From NCBI GenBank assembly GCA_937925095.1, contig CALEXX010000024.1, positions 27,643 through 91,642 on the forward strand: DNA of 64,000 bases. The letters run 5' to 3'. How positions within the stretch are numbered: position 1 is the stretch's first letter; every line of letters begins with the position of its first letter. The DNA comes from an uncultured Leptotrichia sp. (GTDB lineage Bacteria; Fusobacteriota; Fusobacteriia; Fusobacteriales; Leptotrichiaceae). The position numbers were made by a program, and so were the translations under genes. Positions 50,501 through 59,408 of this stretch are shown piece by piece. Below the pieces are notes generated by a model that was not told where the DNA came from, did no database searches, and saw only the letters and a program-made list of their open reading frames with translations.

Positions 50501-50917
50501 TTAAAATGGAAAATCATCATCATCCATTATTTCGTCATTGTCGTTATTATCATTATTTGCAAATGAGTTTTCAGATTTTTTTGGCTGTGCATAAGAACTT
50601 TGTCCTCCAGTAGAACTTACAGTGTCTACAAACTCGAACTTGTCTACAATTACTTCTGTTGACCATCTTGTTTCACCATTTTTTTCATAACTGTTAACAC
50701 TTAATCTTCCCTGAAGAGCAATTCTTCTACCTTTTCTCAAGTACTCAGCTATTGTCTCAGCTGTTTTCCCCCAGGCAGTACAGTTAATAAAATCTGCTTC
50801 CTCTCTGTTATATTCTCTATTTACAGCTACAGTAAATTTACTGAAAGCCTTTCCTGATTGTAAGTAACTCATCTCAGGATCTCTTGTTAATCTTCCCATT
50901 AATGTAACATGGTTCAT
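50501..50917 (-). CDS. ssb: Single-stranded DNA-binding protein
   Basis: The 138-residue protein has the OB fold (MNHVTLMGRLTRDPEMSYLQ, VNREYNREEADFINCTAWGK, GRRIALQGRLSVNSYE), a flexible Ser/Asn/Gln linker, and the acidic tip DDDFPF that recruits repair and replication partners. It lies between rpsF and rpsR, the common arrangement. Confidence 0.97.
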   Translation of the reverse strand: MNHVTLMGRLTRDPEMSYLQSGKAFSKFTVAVNREYNREEADFINCTAWGKTAETIAEYLRKGRRIALQGRLSVNSYEKNGETRWSTEVIVDKFEFVDTVSSTGGQSSYAQPKKSENSFANNDNNDNDEIMDDDDFPF

Positions 50918-50981
50918 AATTTTACCCCCTCGAAAATTTTAATTTATTATAAATTAAATTATAACCCCCATCTATTCATGA

Positions 50982-51266
50982 TTAGTCATTTTTTACTATC
51001 ATGTATTTTAATATTGATTCTGTAATGTTTAATTTAGCTTCTACTTCAGTTAATCCTGTTCCATCCATTTGGAATAAAGTAAGAACATAGTACCCGTTTT
51101 CTTTTTTCTTTATAGGATAAGCTAATTTTCTTTCTCCCCAAACTTCTGTTTTAATTTCTACAGCTCCTGCTTTAGTTAAAGTATCTTCAACTAATTTTAT
51201 TCCAGCTTGTTTTTCTTCATCAGTTAACTGTGTAGAAAGTATAAACATAATTTCGTAATTTCTCAT
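50982..51266 (-). CDS. rpsF: 30S ribosomal protein S6
   Basis: The 94-residue protein begins MRNYEIMFILSTQLTDEEKQ and has EVWGERKLAYPIKKKENGYY. It forms a dimer with S18. The promoter at 51323-51351 leaves a leader of about 50 bases containing a short G/C-rich stem. Confidence 0.97.
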   Translation of the reverse strand: MRNYEIMFILSTQLTDEEKQAGIKLVEDTLTKAGAVEIKTEVWGERKLAYPIKKKENGYYVLTLFQMDGTGLTEVEAKLNITESILKYMIVKND

Positions 51267-51322
51267 TTCTTTCTCCTTTCCTTCGGCTTTTTAGCCCTAT
51301 CTAAAATAGAGCAGGTCTTTTT

Positions 51323-51351
51323 ATTTTATCAAAAATATTGAATAAAATCAA
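51323..51351 (-). promoter_or_regulatory. Promoter of rpsF-ssb-rpsR
   Basis: On the minus strand TTGATT (51346-51351), 17 bases, TAAAAT (51323-51328). The leader that follows contains GGGCTAAAAAGCC and then GAAGG before the ribosome-binding site. Confidence 0.7.
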
Positions 51352-51361
51352 GATAATATTT

Positions 51362-51380
51362 TATTCACCATATGTGAATA
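51362..51380. terminator. Hairpin after ftsZ (weak terminator)
   Basis: TATTCAC and GTGAATA flank a 5-base loop between the ftsZ stop and the rpsF promoter. Neither side has a clear T-run, so termination may be partial. Confidence 0.4.
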
Positions 51381-51419
51381 TAAATTTTGTTTCCTTTTTT
51401 AAGCTTTTTACTGTTTTTC

Positions 51420-52601
51420 CTATTCTAAATTTTGCTCAAAGAATGACGGTACAATATACTCTCCCTGTCCTGATCTCTTTTTATCTTCATGGTTTACTTC
51501 AGCTTTTCCTGTATTTTCAGGTTCATTGCTGTTATGTTCATCATTATCTTCAGCCGTTTCTTCTTCTACTTCTTTCTTTAGAGCTTCATCATCCTGAAAA
51601 TCTGTTGCTATTAATGATACTCTGAAATATCCCTTAGGTTTGTCAAAATTAGCTTGACTTTCTTCAGTTTCATTTTCATCTTTTTCAAGTATTGCTCCCC
51701 AAATAAGAGTTGCTTCTGCATTTCCTGTTTTCTTGTATATTGTTTCTGATACTTCTGTTACTTCATCAAGTCCCATATCTTCACCAGAAGTTATGTTTAA
51801 TAATATTTTTCTTGCACCTTCTATTGATTTTTCAAGCAATGGACTATTTAAAGCCTGCTCAGTAGCCGCTTTTGCTCTTCCATCTCCACTTGCTTCTCCA
51901 AATCCAAGCATTGCAATTCCTGAATCTTTCATTACTGTTTTTACATCAGCAAAGTCAAGGTTTACAAATCCCTGTTTTGTTATAAGGTCTGATATCCCTT
52001 TTATCCCTATTCTCAAAACATTATTTGCTTCTTTAAAGGCATTTTTCAATGAAATATTTATTTTTGGTAATTTATATAACTGCTGGTTAGGTATTACAAT
52101 TAGAGTATCTACAAATTTTTTCAGATTTTCTACTCCCTCATCAGCATTTTTTCTTTTGAAAGGCCCTTCAAAATCAAAAGGTTTAGTAACTACTGCTACA
52201 GTAAGTATTCCCATATTTTTAGCTATTTCAGCAACAACTGGAGAGGCTCCTGTTCCTGTTCCTCCACCCATTCCTGCTGTAATAAATAGCATATCAGTAC
52301 CTTCCAGTACCTTTTTTATTTTTTCTTCTGATTCTTTTGCTGCAATACGTCCTTTTTCAGGTATAGCTCCAGCTCCTGTTCCTTTTCCTAACAATACTTT
52401 TGTCTGCGTTTTAGATCTGTTCAAATCTTGCATATCTGTATTTATAGCTATGAATTCTACTCCGGTAATTCCACTTTCTAGCATATCATTTACTGCATTA
52501 CCTCCGGCTCCACCTACTCCTACTACCTTCAGCTGTGCAACGTTAGATGTTATTTCTTCCATTCCTTCTAATATATCGACATTGTTAATAGAATTCTCCA
52601 T
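51420..52601 (-). CDS. ftsZ: Cell division protein FtsZ
   Basis: The 393-residue tubulin homologue forms the Z ring. N-terminal KVVGVGGAGGNAVNDML binds GTP, the tubulin signature is GGGTGTGASPVVAEIAK, and the catalytic loop follows (NLDFADVKTVM). A Glu-rich linker leads to the C-terminal peptide (GEYIVPSFFEQNLE), the docking site for partners. No ftsA is adjacent. It lies 17 bases after ftsQ. Confidence 0.98.
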   Translation of the reverse strand: MENSINNVDILEGMEEITSNVAQLKVVGVGGAGGNAVNDMLESGITGVEFIAINTDMQDLNRSKTQTKVLLGKGTGAGAIPEKGRIAAKESEEKIKKVLEGTDMLFITAGMGGGTGTGASPVVAEIAKNMGILTVAVVTKPFDFEGPFKRKNADEGVENLKKFVDTLIVIPNQQLYKLPKINISLKNAFKEANNVLRIGIKGISDLITKQGFVNLDFADVKTVMKDSGIAMLGFGEASGDGRAKAATEQALNSPLLEKSIEGARKILLNITSGEDMGLDEVTEVSETIYKKTGNAEATLIWGAILEKDENETEESQANFDKPKGYFRVSLIATDFQDDEALKKEVEEETAEDNDEHNSNEPENTGKAEVNHEDKKRSGQGEYIVPSFFEQNLE

Positions 52602-52618
52602 TCTGTTATCCTCCTGAA

Positions 52619-53296
52619 TTATTTTACATTAAAATATTTAAATCTTATATCTATGTACTGGATTGTCTGATCGCTCTTTATTTTTTTGTAGGATTTATAT
52701 ATTTCATCATATTTTTTTTCATTTACTAATGTGTCTGTTATAATTCTTACTTTGTCTGTAAGTAGTAACTCATACTTATTTTCCTTCTGATCGTCTGATT
52801 TTTTTATTTCTGATATCATATCATACAAATCTTTATTTTTTATTTTAGAAATTATGATTTTTATATCTTTCAAAGATTCATCGTCTGTATAAATTACAGT
52901 TGGAATACTTTGATATATTCTTTCATCCATATATCCAAAGAGATTTAAGTCACTATCAGCTAAAAATCTATCACTTCCTTTGTATACATATACATAAAGC
53001 TTGCGTTCCTCTACATTTACCTTAAGTTTACTTGGAAATATTTTCTGAATTGTAACATTTTTTACTCTTGCATCTTCCTTTATCATCTTTTCAAGTTTTT
53101 TAGTATCAATATAGACGATATTTTCACCTTTAAGCTCCTCAAGTTTACTTACAATATCTCTTTTCAGCAGTGCATTATCTCCACTGATTGGAATTTCCCT
53201 AATCTTGAAATAATCAGTCTGAATAAACCACTTACCAAAATAAATCCCACTTATTATTAAACTGAATACAGCCAATGTTTTTATAGTTTTTTTCAT
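52619..53296 (-). CDS. ftsQ: Cell division protein FtsQ/DivIB
   Basis: The 225-residue bitopic protein has a short cytoplasmic start, one membrane helix (about residues 5-25), then a POTRA domain (YFKIREIPISGDNALLKRDI) and the FtsQ region (VTIQKIFPSKLKVNVEERKL). It links early and late division proteins in the periplasm. Position between murB and ftsZ supports the call. The C-terminal part diverges from model proteins. Confidence 0.85.
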   Translation of the reverse strand: MKKTIKTLAVFSLIISGIYFGKWFIQTDYFKIREIPISGDNALLKRDIVSKLEELKGENIVYIDTKKLEKMIKEDARVKNVTIQKIFPSKLKVNVEERKLYVYVYKGSDRFLADSDLNLFGYMDERIYQSIPTVIYTDDESLKDIKIIISKIKNKDLYDMISEIKKSDDQKENKYELLLTDKVRIITDTLVNEKKYDEIYKSYKKIKSDQTIQYIDIRFKYFNVK

Positions 53297-53398
53297 ATTT
53301 TACTCCACAACATTATTTTTATTATACACTTTTTTTCAACATTATTCAATTATTTTATAAAAAAATAGTTAATTTTTATAAAATTTATATTTTTTGAT

Positions 53399-54256
53399 TT
53401 AACTATTTTTCAAAATAATTATTTCTGTTTCCAGATTAACATTAAATTTTTCGAAAACCACTTTTTTTACATGGGCTATAACTTCCATTACATCAGAGAA
53501 TTTAGCATTTCCCAAATTAATTATAAAGTTAGGATGCTTGAAAGCCACCTGTGCATCACCCACTCTGAATTCCTTCAATCCTGCATCAGATATAAGCTGT
53601 GCAGCAAAAGTCCCTTCAGGATTTTTAAATGTACTTCCTAAATTTGGATAATCAAGAGGATGCTTAGTTTCTCTCTGATTTCTCTTGTCTTCTGCACATT
53701 CCTTATCAAATCCTCTTCCAAATTTAAATAATGCAGAAATTACAATCCATTTTTTTTCTTTTATTTCTGTAGTTCTATATTTAAATGTCAGCTCTGATTT
53801 TTTTAATTTTCTAATTTCCCCTTCAGAATCGCATATTTCAACTTCTTCAATACAATCAAAAATTTCAGTACCGTAGGCCCCTCCATTCATATTTACAAGT
53901 CCTCCTACTGAACCAGGAATTCCTGTTATATTTTCCAGCCCTGTATAGTCATTTTTTTTCATGTAGTCTATCAAATCATCAAGGTCAAGACCTGCTTCTA
54001 CTCTAACTAAATCATATTCATCTATTTTTCCCTCAACTGTTATTTTCTGAAAGTCTTTAAGAGAGATGAAACTTATATCCAAATGTCCATCATCAATTAA
54101 AGTATTTGTTCCATTTCCTAAAAAATATACTCTGTCCCTTGTGGATAAAACTTCCTTAAATTCATTTCTATCTTCGATAAATATTAATTCCTTGGCTGTC
54201 CCTCCAACTTTCATGTGGGAATATTCTTTCATTTCAACGTCTTTAAGAATTCTCAT
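53399..54256 (-). CDS. murB: UDP-N-acetylenolpyruvoylglucosamine reductase
   Basis: The 285-residue FAD enzyme makes UDP-MurNAc. FAD-binding NGTNTLIDDG and LENITGIPGSVGGLVNMNGG are clear. YRTTEIKEKKW provides the tyrosine/arginine region, PNLGSTFKNPEG the catalytic serine, and the C-terminus carries the glutamate (NLETEIIIL). It is the short type IIb-like form. It follows murC by 15 bases. Confidence 0.96.
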   Translation of the reverse strand: MRILKDVEMKEYSHMKVGGTAKELIFIEDRNEFKEVLSTRDRVYFLGNGTNTLIDDGHLDISFISLKDFQKITVEGKIDEYDLVRVEAGLDLDDLIDYMKKNDYTGLENITGIPGSVGGLVNMNGGAYGTEIFDCIEEVEICDSEGEIRKLKKSELTFKYRTTEIKEKKWIVISALFKFGRGFDKECAEDKRNQRETKHPLDYPNLGSTFKNPEGTFAAQLISDAGLKEFRVGDAQVAFKHPNFIINLGNAKFSDVMEVIAHVKKVVFEKFNVNLETEIIILKNS

Positions 54257-54271
54257 TTAAATAAAATCTCC

Positions 54272-55615
54272 TTATTTTAATCTGTCTATTATATCATGAG
54301 CCAATTTTGAAATACTTCCTGCTCCCATAAATATATACGTATCGTTAGTATCCTTATTATTTCTTATCATTTCTTCTATTTCATCTTCACTGCAGACTCT
54401 TGCTCCATTACCTATTTTTTCAGCAAGGGATTCAGAAGTAACACCATATGTATTGTCTTCACTTGCCGCATAAATTGGAAGTAAAATCAGATTATCGATT
54501 TTTCCTAATGATTTTGCAAAGTCATCAAAGAAAAATTTTGTTCTGCTATATCTATGTGGCTGAAAAATCAATGTTATTTTTCCTTTTTCTGTTTCTTGTG
54601 CAGCATCAATAGTTACCTTTATTTCTGTCGGATGATGTGCATAATCATCTATTATTCTTATATTGTTATCATAAATTACTTGATATCTTCTGTTTGCACC
54701 CTTGAAATCAAGTAATCTTTCCTTAACAGTTTCCATATTACAGTTCATTTCATGCGCCAGATATATAACTGGAAGTGAATTTGAAACATTATGCTCTCCA
54801 GGAATGGAAAGTTCAAATTCTCCTAAATTTTTACCATTTTTTATTACTTCATATTTTGTATGTCCGTCAACAACTCTTATGTTTGTTGCAAAAATATGTG
54901 CATCTTCCCTTTTTACACTGTACCATATTATATTTTTGTTTTTTATATTAAGTTCCGGTATTTCATTGCAATCTTTACAAAGAAGAGCCAATTTTTCAGT
55001 ACTGTCAATGAATTTTTCAAAAGATCTCTTTATATTTTCATAAGTTCCATGATGTTCAAGATGATCCGGTTCCACATTTGTAACAACAGAGTACTTAGGC
55101 TTTATATACAAAAATGAGTTATCACTTTCGTCAGCCTCAGCAATAAAATATTCTGAATTCCCTATTTTACTGTTACTGTTAATTTCCGGAATTATTCCAC
55201 CAACAACTATAAAAGGATCTTTTTCCAGAAAAGCTACGCTCATCATTGAACTCGTGGTAGTTTTTCCATGAGTTCCCGCAACAGCAATTCCTTCAAATTT
55301 ATTCATTATTTCAGCAAGAAGCTGTCCTCTTTTTATTTTTTTTATGTTATTTTCCACAACATATTTATATTCAGGATTTGTTTCCCTTATTGCAGTAGAA
55401 TAAACAAATAAATCTATTCCTTTATCCTTAACGTTTTCCTCAACCTGACCTATATATATTTTAATTCCCATTTCTTCCATTTCCTGAGTTATGGCTTTTC
55501 TTTCAAGATCTGAACCTGCTACATTATACCCTTCCTTTACGAGTATTTTTGCAAGTCCACTCATTCCTATACCGTTTATTCCACTGAAATAAACATTTCT
55601 GACATTCGTTAACAT
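54272..55615 (-). CDS. murC: UDP-N-acetylmuramate--L-alanine ligase
   Basis: The 447-residue Mur ligase adds L-Ala to UDP-MurNAc. The N-terminal UDP domain shows YFSGINGIGMSGLAKILVKE, the P-loop is AGTHGKTTTSS, and YFIAEADESDNSFLYIKP holds metal and substrate residues. VDGHTKY and DDYAHHPTEIKVT follow. The third domain ends in IFMGAGSISKLAHD. Confidence 0.97.
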   Translation of the reverse strand: MLTNVRNVYFSGINGIGMSGLAKILVKEGYNVAGSDLERKAITQEMEEMGIKIYIGQVEENVKDKGIDLFVYSTAIRETNPEYKYVVENNIKKIKRGQLLAEIMNKFEGIAVAGTHGKTTTSSMMSVAFLEKDPFIVVGGIIPEINSNSKIGNSEYFIAEADESDNSFLYIKPKYSVVTNVEPDHLEHHGTYENIKRSFEKFIDSTEKLALLCKDCNEIPELNIKNKNIIWYSVKREDAHIFATNIRVVDGHTKYEVIKNGKNLGEFELSIPGEHNVSNSLPVIYLAHEMNCNMETVKERLLDFKGANRRYQVIYDNNIRIIDDYAHHPTEIKVTIDAAQETEKGKITLIFQPHRYSRTKFFFDDFAKSLGKIDNLILLPIYAASEDNTYGVTSESLAEKIGNGARVCSEDEIEEMIRNNKDTNDTYIFMGAGSISKLAHDIIDRLK

Positions 55616-55646
55616 CTCTGCCTCTCTTCCTCTATTTTATATATTA

Positions 55647-56696
55647 TTATAGTCCCATTTCCTGTATTATTGTATCGGCCGCATTACCTTTTTTAAGTTT
55701 TCTTATATTTTCCTTCATAAATTCCAGCATTTCATCCTGTTTTACAAGATTCATTGCTTCCTCAACCGCCTTATCTGCAGTTTCATTTGTAAATATTTTC
55801 GCTCCATTTACATATTCAAGAACATCAGCATTTTCCTTCTGTCCTACAAAATCGTAAGGAATCAGTATAGAAGGTTTTTCCAGCTGAATAAGCTCAGAAA
55901 TAGTCGAGGCTCCTGCCCTGCATATTACTAAATCAGATGCAGACATTATATCTGCAACATTATTAAAATATGGCTTAACTACTGAGTTACCAAAATTCTT
56001 CATTCTATATGTATCTTCTTCAAAATTATCCTTTCCTGTTCCCCAGAATAATTTTATTTTTTCATCAGATATTATTTTTTCCCAATTTTTTACAATTGCT
56101 TCATTTATACTTTTAGCTCCCAGGCTACCTCCAATTACAAGAATAACCTTTTCATCTTCTCCTATTTCAAGATTTTTTCTTTCTTCATTCTTGTCTTTAG
56201 TATAAAATTCTTCTCTTAATGGGTTACCAGTTACGACAAATTTTGATTTATACTTTTCAGGTATATGATCCAGAGTATTTTCAAAAGCTACAAATACTTT
56301 TCTGGCCCATTTGTAAAAATATTTATTTGCCTGACCCATTGTACAGTTCTGTTCCTGCAGATAGTAAGGTATTCTCAATACTATCGCCGCAACAAGAACA
56401 GGTATTGTTATATAATTTCCAAAACCTATTATTTCTGTAGGTTTTTCCTTCTTCAGTATTCCTATTGTCTTAAATATAGCACCTGCCATTTTAAAAAAAG
56501 AAATTATGGATCTTAAAGGAAGTACATCAAGTCCTATAAATTTAAAGTTTTCATTTGGCACCAGTTCCTTTTCCATTCTATGCTTTGTTCCTATAAATAA
56601 TACTTCTGTATTTTTTTCCCTTAATTTTCTTGCAATAGACAGAGCAGGATATATATGTCCTCCTGTCCCTCCTGTTGTAAATACTACTTTTTTCAT
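55647..56696 (-). CDS. murG: UDP-GlcNAc:lipid I N-acetylglucosaminyltransferase
   Basis: The 349-residue GT28 enzyme turns lipid I into lipid II on the cytoplasmic face. The N-domain starts KKVVFTTGGTGGHIYPALSI, and the C-domain has LVIGGSLGAKSINEAI and the donor site DLVICRAGASTISELIQLEK. It lies between ftsW and murC. Confidence 0.97.
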   Translation of the reverse strand: MKKVVFTTGGTGGHIYPALSIARKLREKNTEVLFIGTKHRMEKELVPNENFKFIGLDVLPLRSIISFFKMAGAIFKTIGILKKEKPTEIIGFGNYITIPVLVAAIVLRIPYYLQEQNCTMGQANKYFYKWARKVFVAFENTLDHIPEKYKSKFVVTGNPLREEFYTKDKNEERKNLEIGEDEKVILVIGGSLGAKSINEAIVKNWEKIISDEKIKLFWGTGKDNFEEDTYRMKNFGNSVVKPYFNNVADIMSASDLVICRAGASTISELIQLEKPSILIPYDFVGQKENADVLEYVNGAKIFTNETADKAVEEAMNLVKQDEMLEFMKENIRKLKKGNAADTIIQEMGL

Positions 56697-56734
56697 ATTA
56701 TTTCTCCACTTCTTTCTTTTTTGTAATTTAAAAC

Positions 56735-57871
56735 TTAAGCTTCCTGAGCTTCTTCATGCACTCTTTCCTTTTTCATTCTTTCCTGTTCCTCTTCTATATA
56801 TAATGACTTTATAATATTATACACTATTCCCAGTGCAGCCATTGTTACAATTGTCGTACTTCCTCCATAGCTTAAAAGCGGTAAAGGTATTCCTGTTGAA
56901 GGCACTATATTTGACACAACAGCTATATTCCCCAATATTTGGGAAGAAAACATCACAAATATTCCTGTCAGAATATATTTAGCATATTTATCTTTTTTTT
57001 CAATTAACGTTATTAAAATTACAGATAGTAGAACAATATAAATCAGAATAAGAATTACTGAACCTACAAATCCCATTTCTTCTGCATACCCTGCAAATAT
57101 ATAATCTGTATGAATTTCCGGAAGATAAAAAAACTTCTGCAATCCATTTCCATAAAATTTACCAATAATTTTACCGCTTCCTATTGCTATAAGTGATTGC
57201 TGAGCATGATAACTTAATTCAGGAGTTTTAAATTCCATAAATCTTTTCATTCTGTATGGTGCACTCATTATACCTATCATTCCGGCAAATCCAGCTCCTA
57301 AAAGTACCATAATAAATTGTCCAATATTCACTCCTGAAACAAATATCATCGCCATACCTATAAAAGCTATCTGAACCGTGCTGCTGAATGCCTTTTCAGC
57401 TATAATAAGAACTATATATAACAATAATGGACCTAACTGTCTCCACAAAAATTTTAATTTTTGTGGAGACAGTTTTTTTCTTTCACAATAATCTATTATT
57501 CCTGCCAGATATAGTATTATTATCAATTTTGCCAGTTCTGACGGCTGCATTCTGAACGCTCCCAATGCAAACCATCTTCTAGCTCCATTTACTTCCTTTG
57601 AAAAAAGAACTGCTATAAGAAGTACAAGACCGATTCCATACAAATGCAGTTTTATCTTTTTATACCGTGTGTACTTAAATTTTGAAGTAATCCAAAAAAC
57701 TATTGTTCCAAAACCAAACCAGATAAACTGACGTGTTACAAAATAATAGTAATTCTTATAATCCTTGTACCCTTTTGGAAAACTTACACTTGCTATCATA
57801 GCTATACTCAAACCCATTAAAATTATCATTATAATTATAAGGGTGGTTCCTAACATTCTCTTATTTTTCAA
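56735..57871 (-). CDS. ftsW: FtsW-type SEDS glycosyltransferase
   Basis: The 378-residue protein has ten membrane helices and polymerises lipid II with a class B PBP. SEDS marks are GARRWFALGAFRMQPSELAK with the catalytic aspartate-region loop later, HTDYIFAGYAEEMGFVG, and the C-terminal VPSTGIPLPLLSYGGSTTIV. Position between murD and murG favours FtsW over RodA. The cytoplasmic/periplasmic loop segment KKLSPQKLKFLWRQLG is encoded by a perfect inverted repeat (57436-57473). Confidence 0.94.
   Translation of the reverse strand: MKNKRMLGTTLIIIMIILMGLSIAMIASVSFPKGYKDYKNYYYFVTRQFIWFGFGTIVFWITSKFKYTRYKKIKLHLYGIGLVLLIAVLFSKEVNGARRWFALGAFRMQPSELAKLIIILYLAGIIDYCERKKLSPQKLKFLWRQLGPLLLYIVLIIAEKAFSSTVQIAFIGMAMIFVSGVNIGQFIMVLLGAGFAGMIGIMSAPYRMKRFMEFKTPELSYHAQQSLIAIGSGKIIGKFYGNGLQKFFYLPEIHTDYIFAGYAEEMGFVGSVILILIYIVLLSVILITLIEKKDKYAKYILTGIFVMFSSQILGNIAVVSNIVPSTGIPLPLLSYGGSTTIVTMAALGIVYNIIKSLYIEEEQERMKKERVHEEAQEA
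57436..57473. repeat. Perfect 18-bp-arm inverted repeat inside ftsW
   Basis: ACTGTCTCCACAAAAATT and its exact complement AATTTTTGTGGAGACAGT flank two bases. On the plus strand six further Ts follow, so that strand has the form of an intrinsic terminator. On the minus (ftsW) strand all codons stay sense, giving an unusually stable hairpin in the mRNA. Confidence 0.85.
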
Positions 57872-57914
57872 TTTTTTCTCCTATTATTATTCATTATTAT
57901 CATAAAAGCTATTA

Positions 57915-59282
57915 TTATCCCAAAACCTTCACTGTCAGTTCCTTAAAGACATTTCCCCGATGCTCAAAATTTTTAAACTGACAGAAACTTGATGTTGCCG
58001 GTGAAAATAATACTGTCTGTTCCTTAGAAAAATCCATATTTTCCTTGAAATAATCAAGTACATTTTCCAGTGTTTCCATATTTTTATAATTTTTATAACC
58101 CACTTCTTCCATATCCTCTATAAGAAGAGGTGCATTATCCCCTATCAGATAAACACTGTCGACTCTTTCCTTTATTCTTTCAACCAGTTCCTTATTAGAT
58201 ATTTTCTTATCATCTCCTCCACAAATTAGTATAATGGAGTCATCAAAAGAATCTATGGCTTTCAGTGTTGATTCAACATTAGTTCCTTTTGAATCATTTA
58301 TAAAAACTGTTTTTCCTTTGACAAAAAAGTTTTCAAGACGATGTTCCAGAGCCTTTGTTGTTTTTAAAAATTCAGCCGTCTTTTCATCAGGTATTCCCAG
58401 TATATTTGCCGCCCCTATTAAAAACAGCATATTTTCAAGATTATGGCTACCTTTTAATGAAAGTTCCCTGACAGGTATAAGGGCTTCTGCATATTCATGT
58501 ATATCTTCTTCTTTCACTTCATCCACTTTTTTTTCAAGATTTTTCATTGTGTAGATTATTCCATCCATAACAAATATATTACCTTTTTTTTCTTTGCTTA
58601 AATAAATTTCTTTTGATTTTATATTTTTCCATAATTCTTTTTCATCATATAACTTCTGAAAAACTTCATCATCCAGATTAATAAGTGCAAAATCCTGTTC
58701 TGTCTGTCTTGAAAAAATATTAAATTTTGTAATATAGTAATCTTCAACAGAATCATATCTAGCAAGATGATCCGGAGTAAGGTTTATTATTCCCGCTATA
58801 TAGGAATGTATCTGAGGATCATTTTCAAGCTGATAGCTGCTTAATTCCAGAACGATATATTCAAGGTCTTCTTCGTCTGCTACAAGCTTGGCAAAAGAAA
58901 ATCCTGCATTCCCTGCAAGTTTAACCTTTTTCCCTGCATATTCCAGCAGTTCATACATTTTAGTGGCTGTTGTTGTTTTACCATTTGTTCCTGTGAAAGA
59001 GATAACCTTTATATTTTTATCCATATATTTATATGCAAGGTCTATTTCTGAAATTATCTTTATTTTTTTGTCTTTAGCTTTTACAAGTAATTCCACCTTC
59101 CATGGAATTCCAGGACTTTTTACGATAAATTCTATCTTTTCCTTATCCAGAAGTTCAACTGCTTCACTTGAAGACATACCATTTTTATCATCTACCAGAT
59201 ATACTTCATAACCTTTTTTTTCTAATAATTCTTTGGCTCCAAGTCCACTTAGTCCTGCACCAAATACTACCGCCTTTTCCAT
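57915..59282 (-). CDS. murD: UDP-N-acetylmuramoylalanine--D-glutamate ligase
   Basis: The 455-residue Mur ligase adds D-Glu. The N-domain has VFGAGLSGLGAKELLEKKGY, the P-loop is SFTGTNGKTTTATKMY, then LELSSYQLEN and NLTPDHLARYDS. The C-domain has FINDSKGTNVESTLKAIDSF and SPATSSFCQFKNFEHRG. It lies 126 bases downstream of mraY, a gap with several AT-rich -10-like boxes. Confidence 0.97.
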   Translation of the reverse strand: MEKAVVFGAGLSGLGAKELLEKKGYEVYLVDDKNGMSSSEAVELLDKEKIEFIVKSPGIPWKVELLVKAKDKKIKIISEIDLAYKYMDKNIKVISFTGTNGKTTTATKMYELLEYAGKKVKLAGNAGFSFAKLVADEEDLEYIVLELSSYQLENDPQIHSYIAGIINLTPDHLARYDSVEDYYITKFNIFSRQTEQDFALINLDDEVFQKLYDEKELWKNIKSKEIYLSKEKKGNIFVMDGIIYTMKNLEKKVDEVKEEDIHEYAEALIPVRELSLKGSHNLENMLFLIGAANILGIPDEKTAEFLKTTKALEHRLENFFVKGKTVFINDSKGTNVESTLKAIDSFDDSIILICGGDDKKISNKELVERIKERVDSVYLIGDNAPLLIEDMEEVGYKNYKNMETLENVLDYFKENMDFSKEQTVLFSPATSSFCQFKNFEHRGNVFKELTVKVLG

Positions 59283-59408
59283 TTTTATTTTCCTCTTTTC
59301 ATTATACAGTCTTTTTCCCCATGATTTAAATTAATCTGAATATTATATTACTTTATTGTTGCGGTTTCTGTCATAATTATAAAGTTTTATATTATAAAAT
59401 TTACATTC

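Noticed and set aside
51733..52617. 294-codon open frame on the plus strand opposite ftsZ and the ftsQ-ftsZ junction
   Set aside because: It mirrors the ftsZ codon pattern, is Ser/Phe/Pro-rich as expected of a shadow frame, and has no ribosome-binding site. ftsZ itself is unmistakable.
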